DNA of 41,480 bases from Ferruginibacter sp. (GTDB lineage Bacteria > Bacteroidota > Bacteroidia > Chitinophagales > Chitinophagaceae). Below, piece after piece: positions 32,668 to 41,115 of this stretch. The translations under genes were made by a program, and so were the position numbers. The notes under the pieces are model-generated. The model was given only the letters and a program-made list of their open reading frames with translations, did no database searches and was not told the DNA's origin. Location: positions 1 to 41,480 of the forward strand of contig JANXSK010000102.1 of the NCBI GenBank assembly GCA_025352695.1, written 5' to 3'. The first letter of the stretch is position 1. Every line of letters begins with the position of its first letter.

Positions 32668-33627
32668 ATGAACAAAATTATCAGAATAGGCACCAGAGAA
32701 AGCCAGCTTGCAGTATGGCAGGCCACATTGGTACAACAACTACTGGCAAAAAATAACCTCCTGTCTGAGTTAGTATTTATCAAAAGCGAAGGAGATGTTG
32801 ATTTGCAAACTCCCTTATACGAAATTGGAGTTCAGGGTATTTTTACAAGGAGCCTGGATATTGCATTGATCAATAATAAAATTGATATTGCAGTGCACTC
32901 AATGAAAGATGTACCTACGCAACTTGCCAAAGGAATTGCTCAATCGGCAGTATTACCAAGAGCTTCTTACAAAGATATTTTTGTTTACAAAGGAGCACTT
33001 TCCTCCATCAGTAATCAACTTGGCTATATCAATAATGAATGGTGTATGCCTACTGATACAATCCCATTCACCATTGCTACAAGCAGCATTCGCCGTATGG
33101 CGCAATGGCTAAACCGTTTTCCAAATCACCATATAGAAAATTTAAGAGGCAATGTAAATACACGGTTACGTAAAGTGCAGGACAACAATTGGAACGGCGC
33201 CATCTTTGCGGCAGCAGGTTTAGAAAGAATCAATCTGCGTCCTCAAAATACCATTGAATTAGATTGGATGTTACCTGCTCCGGCGCAAGGTGCTATTATG
33301 ATTGTATGCAGAGAAGATGATCGTTTTTGTTTGCAGGAATGTGCATTATTAAATGATACCGCCACTGCTACCTGTACAAAAATAGAGAGAGATTTTTTAA
33401 GAACTTTATTAGGAGGATGCTCTACGCCTATTAGTGCATTGGCAGAAATAAAAGAAGATATAATTTATTTTAGGGGAAATATTTTATCACCCGACGGAAA
33501 TAAAAAAGTGATGATTGAAAAAACACTTACCAGCAATCAATTTGATGAAGCAGGTAAAATACTGGCAGAAGAAATATTAACAAATGGGGGACAAAAAATT
33601 GCAGCAAGCATCCGCAATGCAAAATAA
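32668..33627 (+). CDS. hemC: Hydroxymethylbilane synthase HemC
   Basis: 319 residues. IRIGTRESQLAVWQA at the start, HSMKDVPTQ near 77, and LGGCSTPISA with C251, which binds the dipyrromethane cofactor. It polymerises four porphobilinogens. Its end overlaps the hemD start. Confidence 0.94.
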   Translation: MNKIIRIGTRESQLAVWQATLVQQLLAKNNLLSELVFIKSEGDVDLQTPLYEIGVQGIFTRSLDIALINNKIDIAVHSMKDVPTQLAKGIAQSAVLPRASYKDIFVYKGALSSISNQLGYINNEWCMPTDTIPFTIATSSIRRMAQWLNRFPNHHIENLRGNVNTRLRKVQDNNWNGAIFAAAGLERINLRPQNTIELDWMLPAPAQGAIMIVCREDDRFCLQECALLNDTATATCTKIERDFLRTLLGGCSTPISALAEIKEDIIYFRGNILSPDGNKKVMIEKTLTSNQFDEAGKILAEEILTNGGQKIAASIRNAK

Positions 33628-34315
33628 CATTCAAATATTATGTACCCGGCCACTTACTAAAACACTTGTGCAGCAAGCGCTTCAGCAAGCTATCTTAATT
33701 GATGAAATTTCTTTTATAGAAACAGCAGCCATTAAAAATATAGCAGTACAGCAAGAAATTCAACTAGCTGCCACTCAAATAGCCACAGTAGTTTTTACAA
33801 GCATGAATGCGGTAGAAGCGGTAGTAAATTATTTAGATGGGCAACCTGTTCAATGGAATATTTATTGCATAGGCACAACAACCAATCAACTGGTAAAAAA
33901 ATATTTTGGAGAACAGCAGTTAGCAGGCATTGCCAACAATGCCACTGAACTTGCCCGGTTAATTTTAAAAAATAGAACGATTGATAAAGTAATTTTCTTT
34001 TGCGGCGATCAAAGAAGAGATGAACTACCGGCTATTTTACGCAGTGATAACATTGATTTAAAAGAAATTATTGTTTATCAAACAATGACCGTTACAAACC
34101 TAATTGATAAAAAATATAACGGTATTTTATTTTTTAGTCCGAGTGCAGTAGAAAGTTTTTTTAGAAAAAACAAAATACCCAATACAACTGTTTTATTCGC
34201 AATAGGCAGTACAACAGCCAACGAAATAAAAAAATATTCTACCAATAAAATCATTACAAGTAATCAGCCTGGTAAAGAAAATTTGGTGGCAACGATGATA
34301 GCATATTTTACGTGA
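33617..34315 (+). CDS. hemD: Uroporphyrinogen-III synthase HemD
   Basis: 232 residues from the ATG at 33617 (overlapping hemC by 11 bases); an alternative ATG lies at 33584. The family is weakly conserved, but VVFTSMNAVEAV near 55 and FFSPSAVESFFRKN near 175 are typical, and the position between hemC and hemE is decisive. It closes the tetrapyrrole ring to uroporphyrinogen III, the branch point between siroheme and haem. The stop codon TGA is the start of a heptad array. Confidence 0.85.
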   Translation: MQNNIQILCTRPLTKTLVQQALQQAILIDEISFIETAAIKNIAVQQEIQLAATQIATVVFTSMNAVEAVVNYLDGQPVQWNIYCIGTTTNQLVKKYFGEQQLAGIANNATELARLILKNRTIDKVIFFCGDQRRDELPAILRSDNIDLKEIIVYQTMTVTNLIDKKYNGILFFSPSAVESFFRKNKIPNTTVLFAIGSTTANEIKKYSTNKIITSNQPGKENLVATMIAYFT

Positions 34316-34434
34316 AAAGTAAATAATAAACTGTGAATAGCCGATAATGAAGGGTCAATAAATTATAAAAATATTTAAATAAAAATTATAAATAATAGAC
34401 TGTAAGTTTTCACAATTCAGCTTTCACTATTTTA
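34313..34434. repeat. Paired degenerate heptad arrays without a gene (hemD-hemE spacer)
   Basis: Left part (34313-34361): seven 7-base units in register, for example TGAAAAG and TGAATAG, beginning at the hemD stop codon. Right part (34407-34434): four units in register of the inverse type, for example TTTTCAC and CTTTCAC. About 45 AT-rich bases lie between. It looks like a four-helix-bundle cassette site with no gene inside. Confidence 0.55.
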
Positions 34435-34459
34435 TACAAACGCCTTATAAAATAAAACA

Positions 34460-35497
34460 ATGAGCCAAATTAAAAATGACCTTCTTTTAAGAGCCCTTCG
34501 TGGAGAAATTGTTGAGCGCCCACCTGTATGGATGATGCGACAGGCAGGAAGATATTTACCTGATTATTTAAAACTGAAAGCAAAATATGATTTCTTTACC
34601 CGTGTGCAAACACCCGAACTGGCAACTGCCATTACCTTGCAGCCAATAGATCAGGTAGGCGTAGATGCAGCCATTATCTTTTGTGATATTTTAGTAATAC
34701 CACAAGCAATGGGTGTAGAAGTGTTGATGGAAGAAGGCAAGGGCCCGTCGATACCAAAAATTATTCAAACACAACAGGATATTGATGCGCTAATAACCGA
34801 AGGTGCGGAAGAAAGTTTGAAGTATGTGTATGATGCCTTATCGCTCACAAAAAAGGAATTAAATGGGCGTGTACCGCTGATAGGTTTTGCCGGTGCACCA
34901 TGGACCATTTTATGTTACATGGTAGAAGGTAAAGGAAGTAAAACCTGGGACAAAGCCAAACAGTTTTGCTATACACAACCTGCACTGGCACACCAGTTAC
35001 TGCAAAAAATTACCACTATCACCATTCAATATTTAAAGTTGCAGGCAAAAGCTGGTGCAGACACAGTGCAGGTTTTTGATAGCTGGGCAGGTGCTTTAAG
35101 TCCGGCGGATTTTAAAACATTTGCACAACCTTATCTGATACAAATTGCGGATGCATTAAAAGAGGATGTGCCGGTAATTTTATTTCCAAAAGGAAGCTGG
35201 TATGCTTTAAAAGAATTAAGTGAAAGCAGTGCCGCAGGTTTGGGAATTGATTGGTGTGTATCCCCCAAAATGGCAAGAGAATTAACAGGAAATAAAATTA
35301 CGTTACAAGGAAATTTTGATCCTTCCATGTTACTGGCTCCCATACCCGATATTAAAAAAGCAGTAACAGAAATGATTGATGCATTTGGCACACAAAGGTA
35401 CATCGCTAATTTAGGCCATGGCATTACGCCCAATGTACCGGTTGATCATGCAAGAGCTTTTGTGGATGCGGTGAAGGAGTATAAGAAGAAAATTTGA
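34460..35497 (+). CDS. hemE: Uroporphyrinogen decarboxylase HemE
   Basis: 345 residues. [16 protein letters not shown] (21-36) is the active-site signature, with [12 protein letters not shown] and [12 protein letters not shown] also present. It converts uroporphyrinogen III to coproporphyrinogen III, committing the intermediate to haem. Confidence 0.95.
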   Translation: MSQIKNDLLLRALRGEIVERPPVWMMRQAGRYLPDYLKLKAKYDFFTRVQTPELATAITLQPIDQVGVDAAIIFCDILVIPQAMGVEVLMEEGKGPSIPKIIQTQQDIDALITEGAEESLKYVYDALSLTKKELNGRVPLIGFAGAPWTILCYMVEGKGSKTWDKAKQFCYTQPALAHQLLQKITTITIQYLKLQAKAGADTVQVFDSWAGALSPADFKTFAQPYLIQIADALKEDVPVILFPKGSWYALKELSESSAAGLGIDWCVSPKMARELTGNKITLQGNFDPSMLLAPIPDIKKAVTEMIDAFGTQRYIANLGHGITPNVPVDHARAFVDAVKEYKKKI

Positions 35498-35518
35498 TTA
35501 GACCAGCGATATAGCCCT

Positions 35519-35578
35519 GATTAAACTTCATTGGCGACGCTCCATTCAACAGGTTACTACTATTAAGCTTTAATGACG
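35519..35578 (+). repeat. Dispersed intergenic repeat, copy f
   Basis: Contains ATTAAACTTCATTGGCGACGC and then TTACTACTATTAAGCTTTAA, two overlapping parts of the repeat family, in the hemE-hemF spacer. Confidence 0.5.
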
Positions 35579-35585
35579 TTATACA

Positions 35586-36557
35586 ATGAGCGCACAAAAG
35601 ATACATCCATCAACAACTAACCCTTACAGTGAAGGCGTTACAGGCGAATGGATACAATTTATTCACCAGTTGCAGGATGATATTTGTGTAGCATTGGAAA
35701 GCAGTGATGGCAGCGCTAAATTTATAGAAGATGCCTGGGAAAGGCCTGAAGGTGGCGGTGGAAAAACAAGGGTGATCAGTAATGGAAACGTGATTGAAAA
35801 GGGAGGCGTAAATACGTCCATCGTTTTTGGTGATGTAACGGACCTCATGCGATCACAATTAAAAATTGATGGTGATAAATGGTTTGCAGCAGGTATAAGT
35901 TTAGTGATACATCCCAGCAATCCCTTTGTGCCAACAGTACATTGCAATTACCGTATGTTTGAATTGTATAATAATGCGGAAGAGGTTATTGACAGATGGT
36001 TTGGCGGTGGAACAGATTTAACACCTTATTATTTGTTTGATGAGGATGCTATACATTTTCACCAGACCTATAAAAATGTATGTGATCAGTTTGATACTTT
36101 TTTTTACCCCGACTTTAAAAAAGTATGCGATGATTATTTTGTAAACACCCATCGCAAAAATGAACGTCGTGGTATTGGTGGTATTTTTTACGATTATAAA
36201 AAACCATCAGCAAACAAAAACATACAATATTGGTTTGCCTTTGCAAAAGCCTGTGGGTATGCGTTTATGGATGCCTACATTCCCATAGTTGAAAAAAGAA
36301 AACATTTACCTTACACTGCAGCAAATAAATATTGGCAAGAGATTAGAAGAGGAAGATATACCGAGTTTAATTTAGTGCATGACAGGGGTACTATTTTTGG
36401 CTTAAAAACAAATGGCCGCACAGAAAGTATATTGATGAGCTTACCACCAACAGTAAGATTTGAATACAATTATCAACCGGTAAAAGGCAGTGAAGAAGAT
36501 AAATTATTGCAGGCCTGTTTACATCCGATAGACTGGTTATTGATGTCGGATGTATGA
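35586..36557 (+). CDS. hemF: Oxygen-dependent coproporphyrinogen III oxidase HemF
   Basis: 323 residues. WERPEGGGGKTRVI near 51, VHCNYRMF, WFGGGTDLTPYYLF near 139, and RRGRYTEFNLVHDRGT near 254 are HemF signatures. It uses O2 to form protoporphyrinogen IX, which indicates aerobic growth; no HemN is in the window. The last residues MSDV and the stop codon are encoded by the first units of the heptad array, so the C-terminal tail comes from the repeat. Confidence 0.94.
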   Translation: MSAQKIHPSTTNPYSEGVTGEWIQFIHQLQDDICVALESSDGSAKFIEDAWERPEGGGGKTRVISNGNVIEKGGVNTSIVFGDVTDLMRSQLKIDGDKWFAAGISLVIHPSNPFVPTVHCNYRMFELYNNAEEVIDRWFGGGTDLTPYYLFDEDAIHFHQTYKNVCDQFDTFFYPDFKKVCDDYFVNTHRKNERRGIGGIFYDYKKPSANKNIQYWFAFAKACGYAFMDAYIPIVEKRKHLPYTAANKYWQEIRRGRYTEFNLVHDRGTIFGLKTNGRTESILMSLPPTVRFEYNYQPVKGSEEDKLLQACLHPIDWLLMSDV

Positions 36558-36583
36558 TGTAGGATGTCGGATGTAGGATGTCG
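36542..36583. repeat. Heptad array, left flank of four-helix-bundle cassette 1
   Basis: Six perfect-register GATGTNN units, for example GATGTCG and GATGTAG. It overlaps the hemF 3' end. In inverse orientation the core matches the CATCANA units on the other side of the gene. Confidence 0.8.
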
Positions 36584-36611
36584 GATTTTTTTGGATAACA
36601 AAAGTTCAATT

Positions 36612-36971
36612 ATGGACAGAAAAGAATTGCAGCAACGAACAAAAAAGTTTCATGTAGATTTAATTAGAATTTGTGAGGGATTTCCGAAGAATGCGGCGGG
36701 ATTTAAAACCGCTAAACAAGTAATCAGGTCAGCAGGTTCTGTTGGTGCTAACTACAGAGCAAAGTCAGCAGCAGATTTCCTTTACAAAATTGAAATAGTT
36801 TTAGAAGAAGAAGACGAAAGCCATTATTGGTTAGAAGTTATAAAAGATGCAGGTTTGCAAAGTGGAATAGAGTTAAACAATCTTATAAAAGAGGCAAATG
36901 AATTAACTGCGATTTTTGCAGCTACTGATAAAACAAATAAAACTAAAATGCAGCAATCAAAAAATAAATAA
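36612..36971 (+). CDS. Four-helix-bundle protein (S23/23S rRNA intervening-sequence type), copy 1
   Basis: 119 residues, all helical. The segment FKTAKQVIRSAGSVGANYRA near 33-52, followed by FLYKIEIVLEEEDESHYWLE, is typical of the S23-like four-helix-bundle family (also related to the Avd protein of diversity-generating retroelements). Its function is unknown. The ATG at 36612 is chosen; an upstream ATG at 36564 would add repeat-encoded residues. The gene sits inside the hem operon between two inverted heptad arrays and is unrelated to haem chemistry, so it looks inserted. Confidence 0.8.
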   Translation: MDRKELQQRTKKFHVDLIRICEGFPKNAAGFKTAKQVIRSAGSVGANYRAKSAADFLYKIEIVLEEEDESHYWLEVIKDAGLQSGIELNNLIKEANELTAIFAATDKTNKTKMQQSKNK

Positions 36972-36996
36972 CAGTTTGTGTCTGGAGTAAATAAAA

Positions 36997-37059
36997 TATC
37001 AGACCACATACATCACACATCAGACATCAGACATCACACATCATAAATCAGACATCAAC
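36997..37059. repeat. Heptad array, right flank of cassette 1
   Basis: Seven units in register at 37011-37059, for example CATCAGA and CATCACA, after two weaker units from 36997. It ends two bases before the hemB ATG. Confidence 0.8.
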
Positions 37060-37061
37060 TC

Positions 37062-38036
37062 ATGTACTTACAAAGAAGAAATAGAATATTAAGAAATAAC
37101 CCCTCTATAAGAAGTTTAGTTGCGGAAACAATTTTAAGACCTTCTGATTTTATAGCTCCCCTTTTTATTGATGAAGGCGAAAACATAGCATTTGAAATTC
37201 CCTCTATGCCCGGCTATTACAGACGGTCAATAGACGGCACTATAAAAGAAGTAAAAGAATTGTGGAGTCTTGGTATTAAAAGTATTTTACTGTTTGTAAA
37301 AGCAGCCGATGACACTAAAGACAATACCGGGAAAGAATCCTGGAACCCGGATGGATTGATGCAACGTGCCATTAAAGCTATTAAAGATGCAGTACCGGAA
37401 ATGGTTATCATGACCGATGTCGCTCTAGACCCCTACTCTTCTTATGGTCATGATGGCATTGTAGAAAACGGAGAAATTGTAAACGACCCAACTGTGGAAG
37501 CATTGGTTAAAATGAGTTTGAGCCATGCTGTTGCTGGAGCAGATATCGTTGCTCCCAGCGATATGATGGATGGAAGAATCGGCGCTATCAGGGAAGCATT
37601 TGAACAAAATAATTTTACCAAAACTGGCATTATGGCCTACAGTGCCAAATACGCATCCTGTTTTTATGGCCCCTTCAGAGATGCACTTGATAGTGCCCCT
37701 GGCTTTGGTGATAAAAAAACCTACCAGATGGATTATGCCAACCGTATCGAAGCAGTGAAAGAAGCGTTGATGGATGTGGAAGAAGGTGCAGATATTGTAA
37801 TGGTAAAACCGGGTCTCCCTTACCTAGATATTGTGAGAGAAGTAAAGAATGCAGTAGATGTTCCAGTGAGTGTTTATAATATCAGCGGTGAATATGCAAT
37901 GATAAAAGCAGCAGCAGCCAGAGGCTGGATTGATGAAAACAAAGCAATATTAGAAACACTAACTTCCTTTAAAAGAGCTGGAGCAGATTTGATTGCGACC
38001 TACTTTGCAAAAGATGCGGTGAAGCTATTAGGGTGA
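37062..38036 (+). CDS. hemB: Porphobilinogen synthase HemB
   Basis: 324 residues. Active-site lysines K196 (AYSAKYAS) and K249 (MVKPGLPYLD). The metal loop DVALDPYSSYGHDG (119-132) has Ala and Asp where zinc enzymes have three Cys, so this is a Mg- or alkali-metal-type enzyme. It condenses two 5-aminolevulinates. Confidence 0.95.
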   Translation: MYLQRRNRILRNNPSIRSLVAETILRPSDFIAPLFIDEGENIAFEIPSMPGYYRRSIDGTIKEVKELWSLGIKSILLFVKAADDTKDNTGKESWNPDGLMQRAIKAIKDAVPEMVIMTDVALDPYSSYGHDGIVENGEIVNDPTVEALVKMSLSHAVAGADIVAPSDMMDGRIGAIREAFEQNNFTKTGIMAYSAKYASCFYGPFRDALDSAPGFGDKKTYQMDYANRIEAVKEALMDVEEGADIVMVKPGLPYLDIVREVKNAVDVPVSVYNISGEYAMIKAAAARGWIDENKAILETLTSFKRAGADLIATYFAKDAVKLLG

Positions 38037-38050
38037 ATGGGCAAAAGCAA

Positions 38051-38078
38051 TGAAAAACTATAAATGAAAAGTGAAAAA
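38051..38078. repeat. Heptad array, left flank of cassette 2
   Basis: Four units in register, three of them TGAAAAA or TGAAAAG, between the hemB stop and the second four-helix-bundle gene. These are the exact inverse of the right-flank units. Confidence 0.7.
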
Positions 38079-38086
38079 TTTACCAG

Positions 38087-38440
38087 ATGAGTGAAAACAT
38101 TTTAAAGAGTAAAAGTTACTCCTTTGCAATTGAAATTGTAAAAACTTCTGAGCAATTGATTTCTCATAAAAAAGAATTTATTTTAAGCAAACAACTAGTA
38201 AGAAGTGGTACTGCAATTGGTGCATTGATTAGAGAGGCTGAATTTGCACAAAGTAAAGCAGACTTTATAAATAAAATGTCAATTTCACTAAAGGAAGCCA
38301 ATGAAACTTTGTTCTGGTTAAATCTATTAAAAGACACTAATTATATAACTGAAGAGTCATTCATCTCTCTTTCAAAAATCTGTAAAGAAATAATTTCAAT
38401 GTTAGTAGCATCTGTCAAAACATCGAAAGCAAATAAATAA
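38087..38440 (+). CDS. Four-helix-bundle protein (S23-like), copy 2
   Basis: 117 residues, all helical. SKQLVRSGTAIGALIREAEF near 41-60 and MSISLKEANETLFWLNLLKD near 65-84 match the S23-like four-helix-bundle pattern. It shares the architecture of copy 1 but the sequences are clearly different, so it is not a recent duplicate. It is flanked by inverted TGAAAAR / YTTTTCA arrays between hemB and hemL. Function unknown. Confidence 0.8.
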   Translation: MSENILKSKSYSFAIEIVKTSEQLISHKKEFILSKQLVRSGTAIGALIREAEFAQSKADFINKMSISLKEANETLFWLNLLKDTNYITEESFISLSKICKEIISMLVASVKTSKANK

Positions 38441-38448
38441 TTGAATAT

Positions 38449-38497
38449 TTTTTCACTTTTCATTTTTCACTTTTCATTTTTCATTTTTCATTTTTCA
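38449..38497. repeat. Heptad array, right flank of cassette 2
   Basis: Seven perfect-register units, TTTTTCA (five) and CTTTTCA (two), ending 6 bases before the hemL ATG. Confidence 0.85.
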
Positions 38498-38503
38498 TTT
38501 TAT

Positions 38504-39787
38504 ATGAGTTACACAACTAGCAAACAACTTTTCGAAAGAGCACAACAATCAATTCCTGGTGGCGTGAACTCTCCTGTACGAGCATTTAAAAGCGTAGGTG
38601 GCACTCCCTTGTTTATGAAAAGTGCCAAAGGCGCATACATGTTTGATGCAAATGGTAACCAGTATATTGATTATATCGCCAGTTGGGGGCCGATGATTTT
38701 GGGTCATGCTTATGAACCAGTCGTAAAAGCCATTCAGGAAAAAGTTGTCTTCTCTACTTCTTTTGGTGCACCTACCGAATTAGAAATTGAAATGGCAGAG
38801 CTGATAAAAAGCATGGTACCTAATGTAGACCTGGTACGCATGGTAAGCAGTGGTACAGAAGCATGTATGAGTGCATTGCGTTTGGCACGTGGATTTACCG
38901 GCAGAAATAAATTCATAAAGTTTGAAGGTTGCTACCATGGTCATGCAGATGCTTTTCTGGTAAAGGCTGGAAGTGGTATGGCTACGCTCAATATTCAAAC
39001 TGTACCGGGAGTAACCGCTGGCGTTAGTAACGATACACTTACTTGTGCGTATAATAATTTAGAAGCCGTACAACAATTGGCACAACAATATAAAGGCGAA
39101 ATTGCCGCCATTATTATTGAACCTGTGGTAGGTAATATGGGTTGCATTATTCCTGTACCAGGCTTTTTGGAAGGCCTCAGAAAAATTTGTGATGAAGAAG
39201 GCATCCTTTTTATTTTTGATGAAGTGATGACAGGTTTTAGATTAGCGGCAGGAGGTGCTCAGGCAAAACTACATATCAATGCAGATTTGGTAACTTATGG
39301 AAAAGTAATTGGCGGAGGGTTACCCGTTGGTGCATTCGGTGGTAAAAAAGAAATCATGGAACACATTGCACCGCTTGGCAATGTTTACCAGGCAGGCACT
39401 TTAAGCGGTAATCCTATCGCAATGATTGCTGGTTTTACATTACTGAATGCGTTAAAAAATAACCCAGCTTTTTATGATGAGCTGGATGCAAAAACAAAAT
39501 ACCTTGGCGATGGTATGGCAACAGTTTTATCTCAGCATAAAGTTGCCTTTCGTATCAACCGTTTTGGAAGCATGATCAGTTTGCATTTTAGCAATCATGA
39601 TATTACTGATTTTGATTCCGCTTCCAAAGCGGATATTGCAAAGTTTAACCAGCTCTTTCATTTCATGCTGGATAATGGTGTTTACCTTCCTCCTTCTGCA
39701 TACGAAAGCTGGTTTTTAAACAATGCATTGACTTACGCCGACCTTGATAAAACAATCGCATTGCTTGATAAATTTTTATCGCAATAA
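38504..39787 (+). CDS. hemL: Glutamate-1-semialdehyde 2,1-aminomutase HemL
   Basis: 427 residues. [16 protein letters not shown] at 18-33, [16 protein letters not shown], and K267 in [17 protein letters not shown] as PLP lysine. It makes 5-aminolevulinate from the HemA product. The start is the ATG at 38504; the longer frame reads through the heptad array as an FHFSF repeat and is not real. Confidence 0.94.
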   Translation: MSYTTSKQLFERAQQSIPGGVNSPVRAFKSVGGTPLFMKSAKGAYMFDANGNQYIDYIASWGPMILGHAYEPVVKAIQEKVVFSTSFGAPTELEIEMAELIKSMVPNVDLVRMVSSGTEACMSALRLARGFTGRNKFIKFEGCYHGHADAFLVKAGSGMATLNIQTVPGVTAGVSNDTLTCAYNNLEAVQQLAQQYKGEIAAIIIEPVVGNMGCIIPVPGFLEGLRKICDEEGILFIFDEVMTGFRLAAGGAQAKLHINADLVTYGKVIGGGLPVGAFGGKKEIMEHIAPLGNVYQAGTLSGNPIAMIAGFTLLNALKNNPAFYDELDAKTKYLGDGMATVLSQHKVAFRINRFGSMISLHFSNHDITDFDSASKADIAKFNQLFHFMLDNGVYLPPSAYESWFLNNALTYADLDKTIALLDKFLSQ

Positions 39788-39797
39788 AATTTTCCAG

Positions 39798-40295
39798 ATG
39801 ACTGTTCAGCAACTGATTCAACAGTATAATTTACAGCCACACCCTGAAGGTGGTTGGTACAAAGAATCGTACAAAAGCATTGAACATATTTCAGCCGATG
39901 CTTTACCAGAAAGATTTAGTGGTAAAAGAGTTTTTTCTACTGCCATTTATTTTTTATTAACGCAGGGAAATTTCTCAGCTTTTCACCGCATAAAAAGTGA
40001 TGAATGCTGGCATTTTTACGCCGGAGATCCTTTACTGGTTTATGTGCTTCAACCGAACGGTACATTACATATTGTTCATCTTGGAAACAATATTGAAAAG
40101 GGACAAGTATTTCAATATGTAGTACCTGCCAACTGCTGGTTTGCCAGTATGCCTGCACCCAGCAGTAGCTTTTGTTTTGTTGGCTGCACCGTTGCGCCCG
40201 GTTTTGATTTTGTTGATTTTGAACTGGCCAATGCAACGGCTTTATCTGCATTGTATCCACAGCACCAAAATTTTATTACAACACTTTGCAGGTAA
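39798..40295 (+). CDS. Cupin family protein (DUF985 type)
   Basis: 165 residues. LQPHPEGGWYKESYKS at the start, FSAFHRIKSDECWHFYAGDP near 75-95, and VAPGFDFVDFELA at the end are typical of the DUF985 cupin family. Histidines and Glu in the central strand pair may bind metal. The function is not known. The start at 39798 is chosen over an in-frame extension into the hemL end. Confidence 0.8.
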   Translation: MTVQQLIQQYNLQPHPEGGWYKESYKSIEHISADALPERFSGKRVFSTAIYFLLTQGNFSAFHRIKSDECWHFYAGDPLLVYVLQPNGTLHIVHLGNNIEKGQVFQYVVPANCWFASMPAPSSSFCFVGCTVAPGFDFVDFELANATALSALYPQHQNFITTLCR

Positions 40296-40299
40296 ATGA

Positions 40300-40581
40300 A
40301 TGAGTTATGAAAAGAGAAGAAACTTTTATGTTGCAGCTAGCCGTTTATTTAAGACTGGTATGGACAACAATGAAGGTGGCCCATTTGGATGTGTAATAGT
40401 GAAGGATGATAAAATAATTGGCAGAGGCAATAACAAAGTGCTATGCAATAACGACCCTACAGCTCATGCAAAACTTACAACCATTAGAAATGCTTGTAAA
40501 AACATAGGCTCCTCTCAACTAAACCACTGCGAAATTTACTTGTCCTGCGAACCATGCCCGATGTGTCTGAGTGCTATTTAA
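40300..40581 (+). pseudogene. Truncated guanine/cytidine deaminase-type gene
   Basis: 93 residues of a family that is usually about 155. GGPFGCVIVKDDKIIGRGNN and the zinc motif CEPCPMCLSAI are present, but the frame stops right after CLSAI, where the enzyme normally continues with about 60 more residues. The catalytic Glu of the HAE motif is Lys (HAKLTTIRNAC). Both changes would abolish deamination. It starts just after the cupin stop codon. Truncation next to transposase fragments suggests a rearrangement. The 40582-40742 stretch after it holds no recognised feature. Confidence 0.8.
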
Positions 40582-40742
40582 CCCACATTGCAGCCTAAGC
40601 AATCATTTTTTATCATTTTTCATAATTATTTTGATTTTCAAATTCTGAAACCTATGCTACTAAAGGGTTTTGTTTTTTAGCATGGTTTGTAGTACACAGG
40701 GGGGTGTTCGTAGACCAACAGCTATTTTTAGCTTTGTGGTCA

Positions 40743-41115
40743 ATGTATTTAAAAGCTTCATTCAGACATAATCCCGCCATCAGGGATATTGCTGCTTACT
40801 TCCGGCTGGTAGAAAGTTACCGTAACGAATTGGATAGGGTTTGTCATAAGACGCTTTTAAATATTGGCTTTTGGGCAGCTGCTACCAGGGCGCAAAAAGA
40901 TAAAGTAGTTGACCATCTTAATGAAAGATATAAAAACGAATTAGTCCTTTTTGAAGAAACAGATGAGCAGGTACTGGAATGGGTAAATAGGTTTTGGAAA
41001 GAGATGATTGCAAAGAAAACCATCGACCGTAAAACGATGGAAGAAAAACACCGGCTGGTAAAAGTTAATACCATAAAACATAAAGAAGCCAGAGAGATAG
41101 GCACAGAATGGATAT
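40743..41115 (+). mobile_element. IS1634-like transposase, 5' fragment
   Basis: Encodes MYLKASFRHNPAIRDIAAYF and then RLVESYRNELDRVCHKTLLN, the N-terminal region of Bacteroidota IS1634-type transposases. Homology stops at TEWI (about 41115), after which the plus strand runs into the opposite-strand copy, and the frame ends at 41147. No catalytic DDE region is present. The shared 259-base arm (from 40857) is about 90 percent identical to 41222-41480 in inverse orientation. Confidence 0.7.

Noticed and set aside
36564..36611. Upstream start for four-helix-bundle protein 1
   Set aside because: The extra 16 residues come largely from the GATGTNN array, and the family begins near MDRKELQQ.
38441..38500. 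CRISPR-like regular repeats
   Set aside because: Units are 7 bases in direct tandem with no spacers, so this is a short tandem array and not CRISPR.
38441..38503. N-terminal extension of HemL with repeated FHFSF residues
   Set aside because: It is a translation of the TTTTTCA heptad array from a TTG codon; the HemL family starts at the ATG at 38504.
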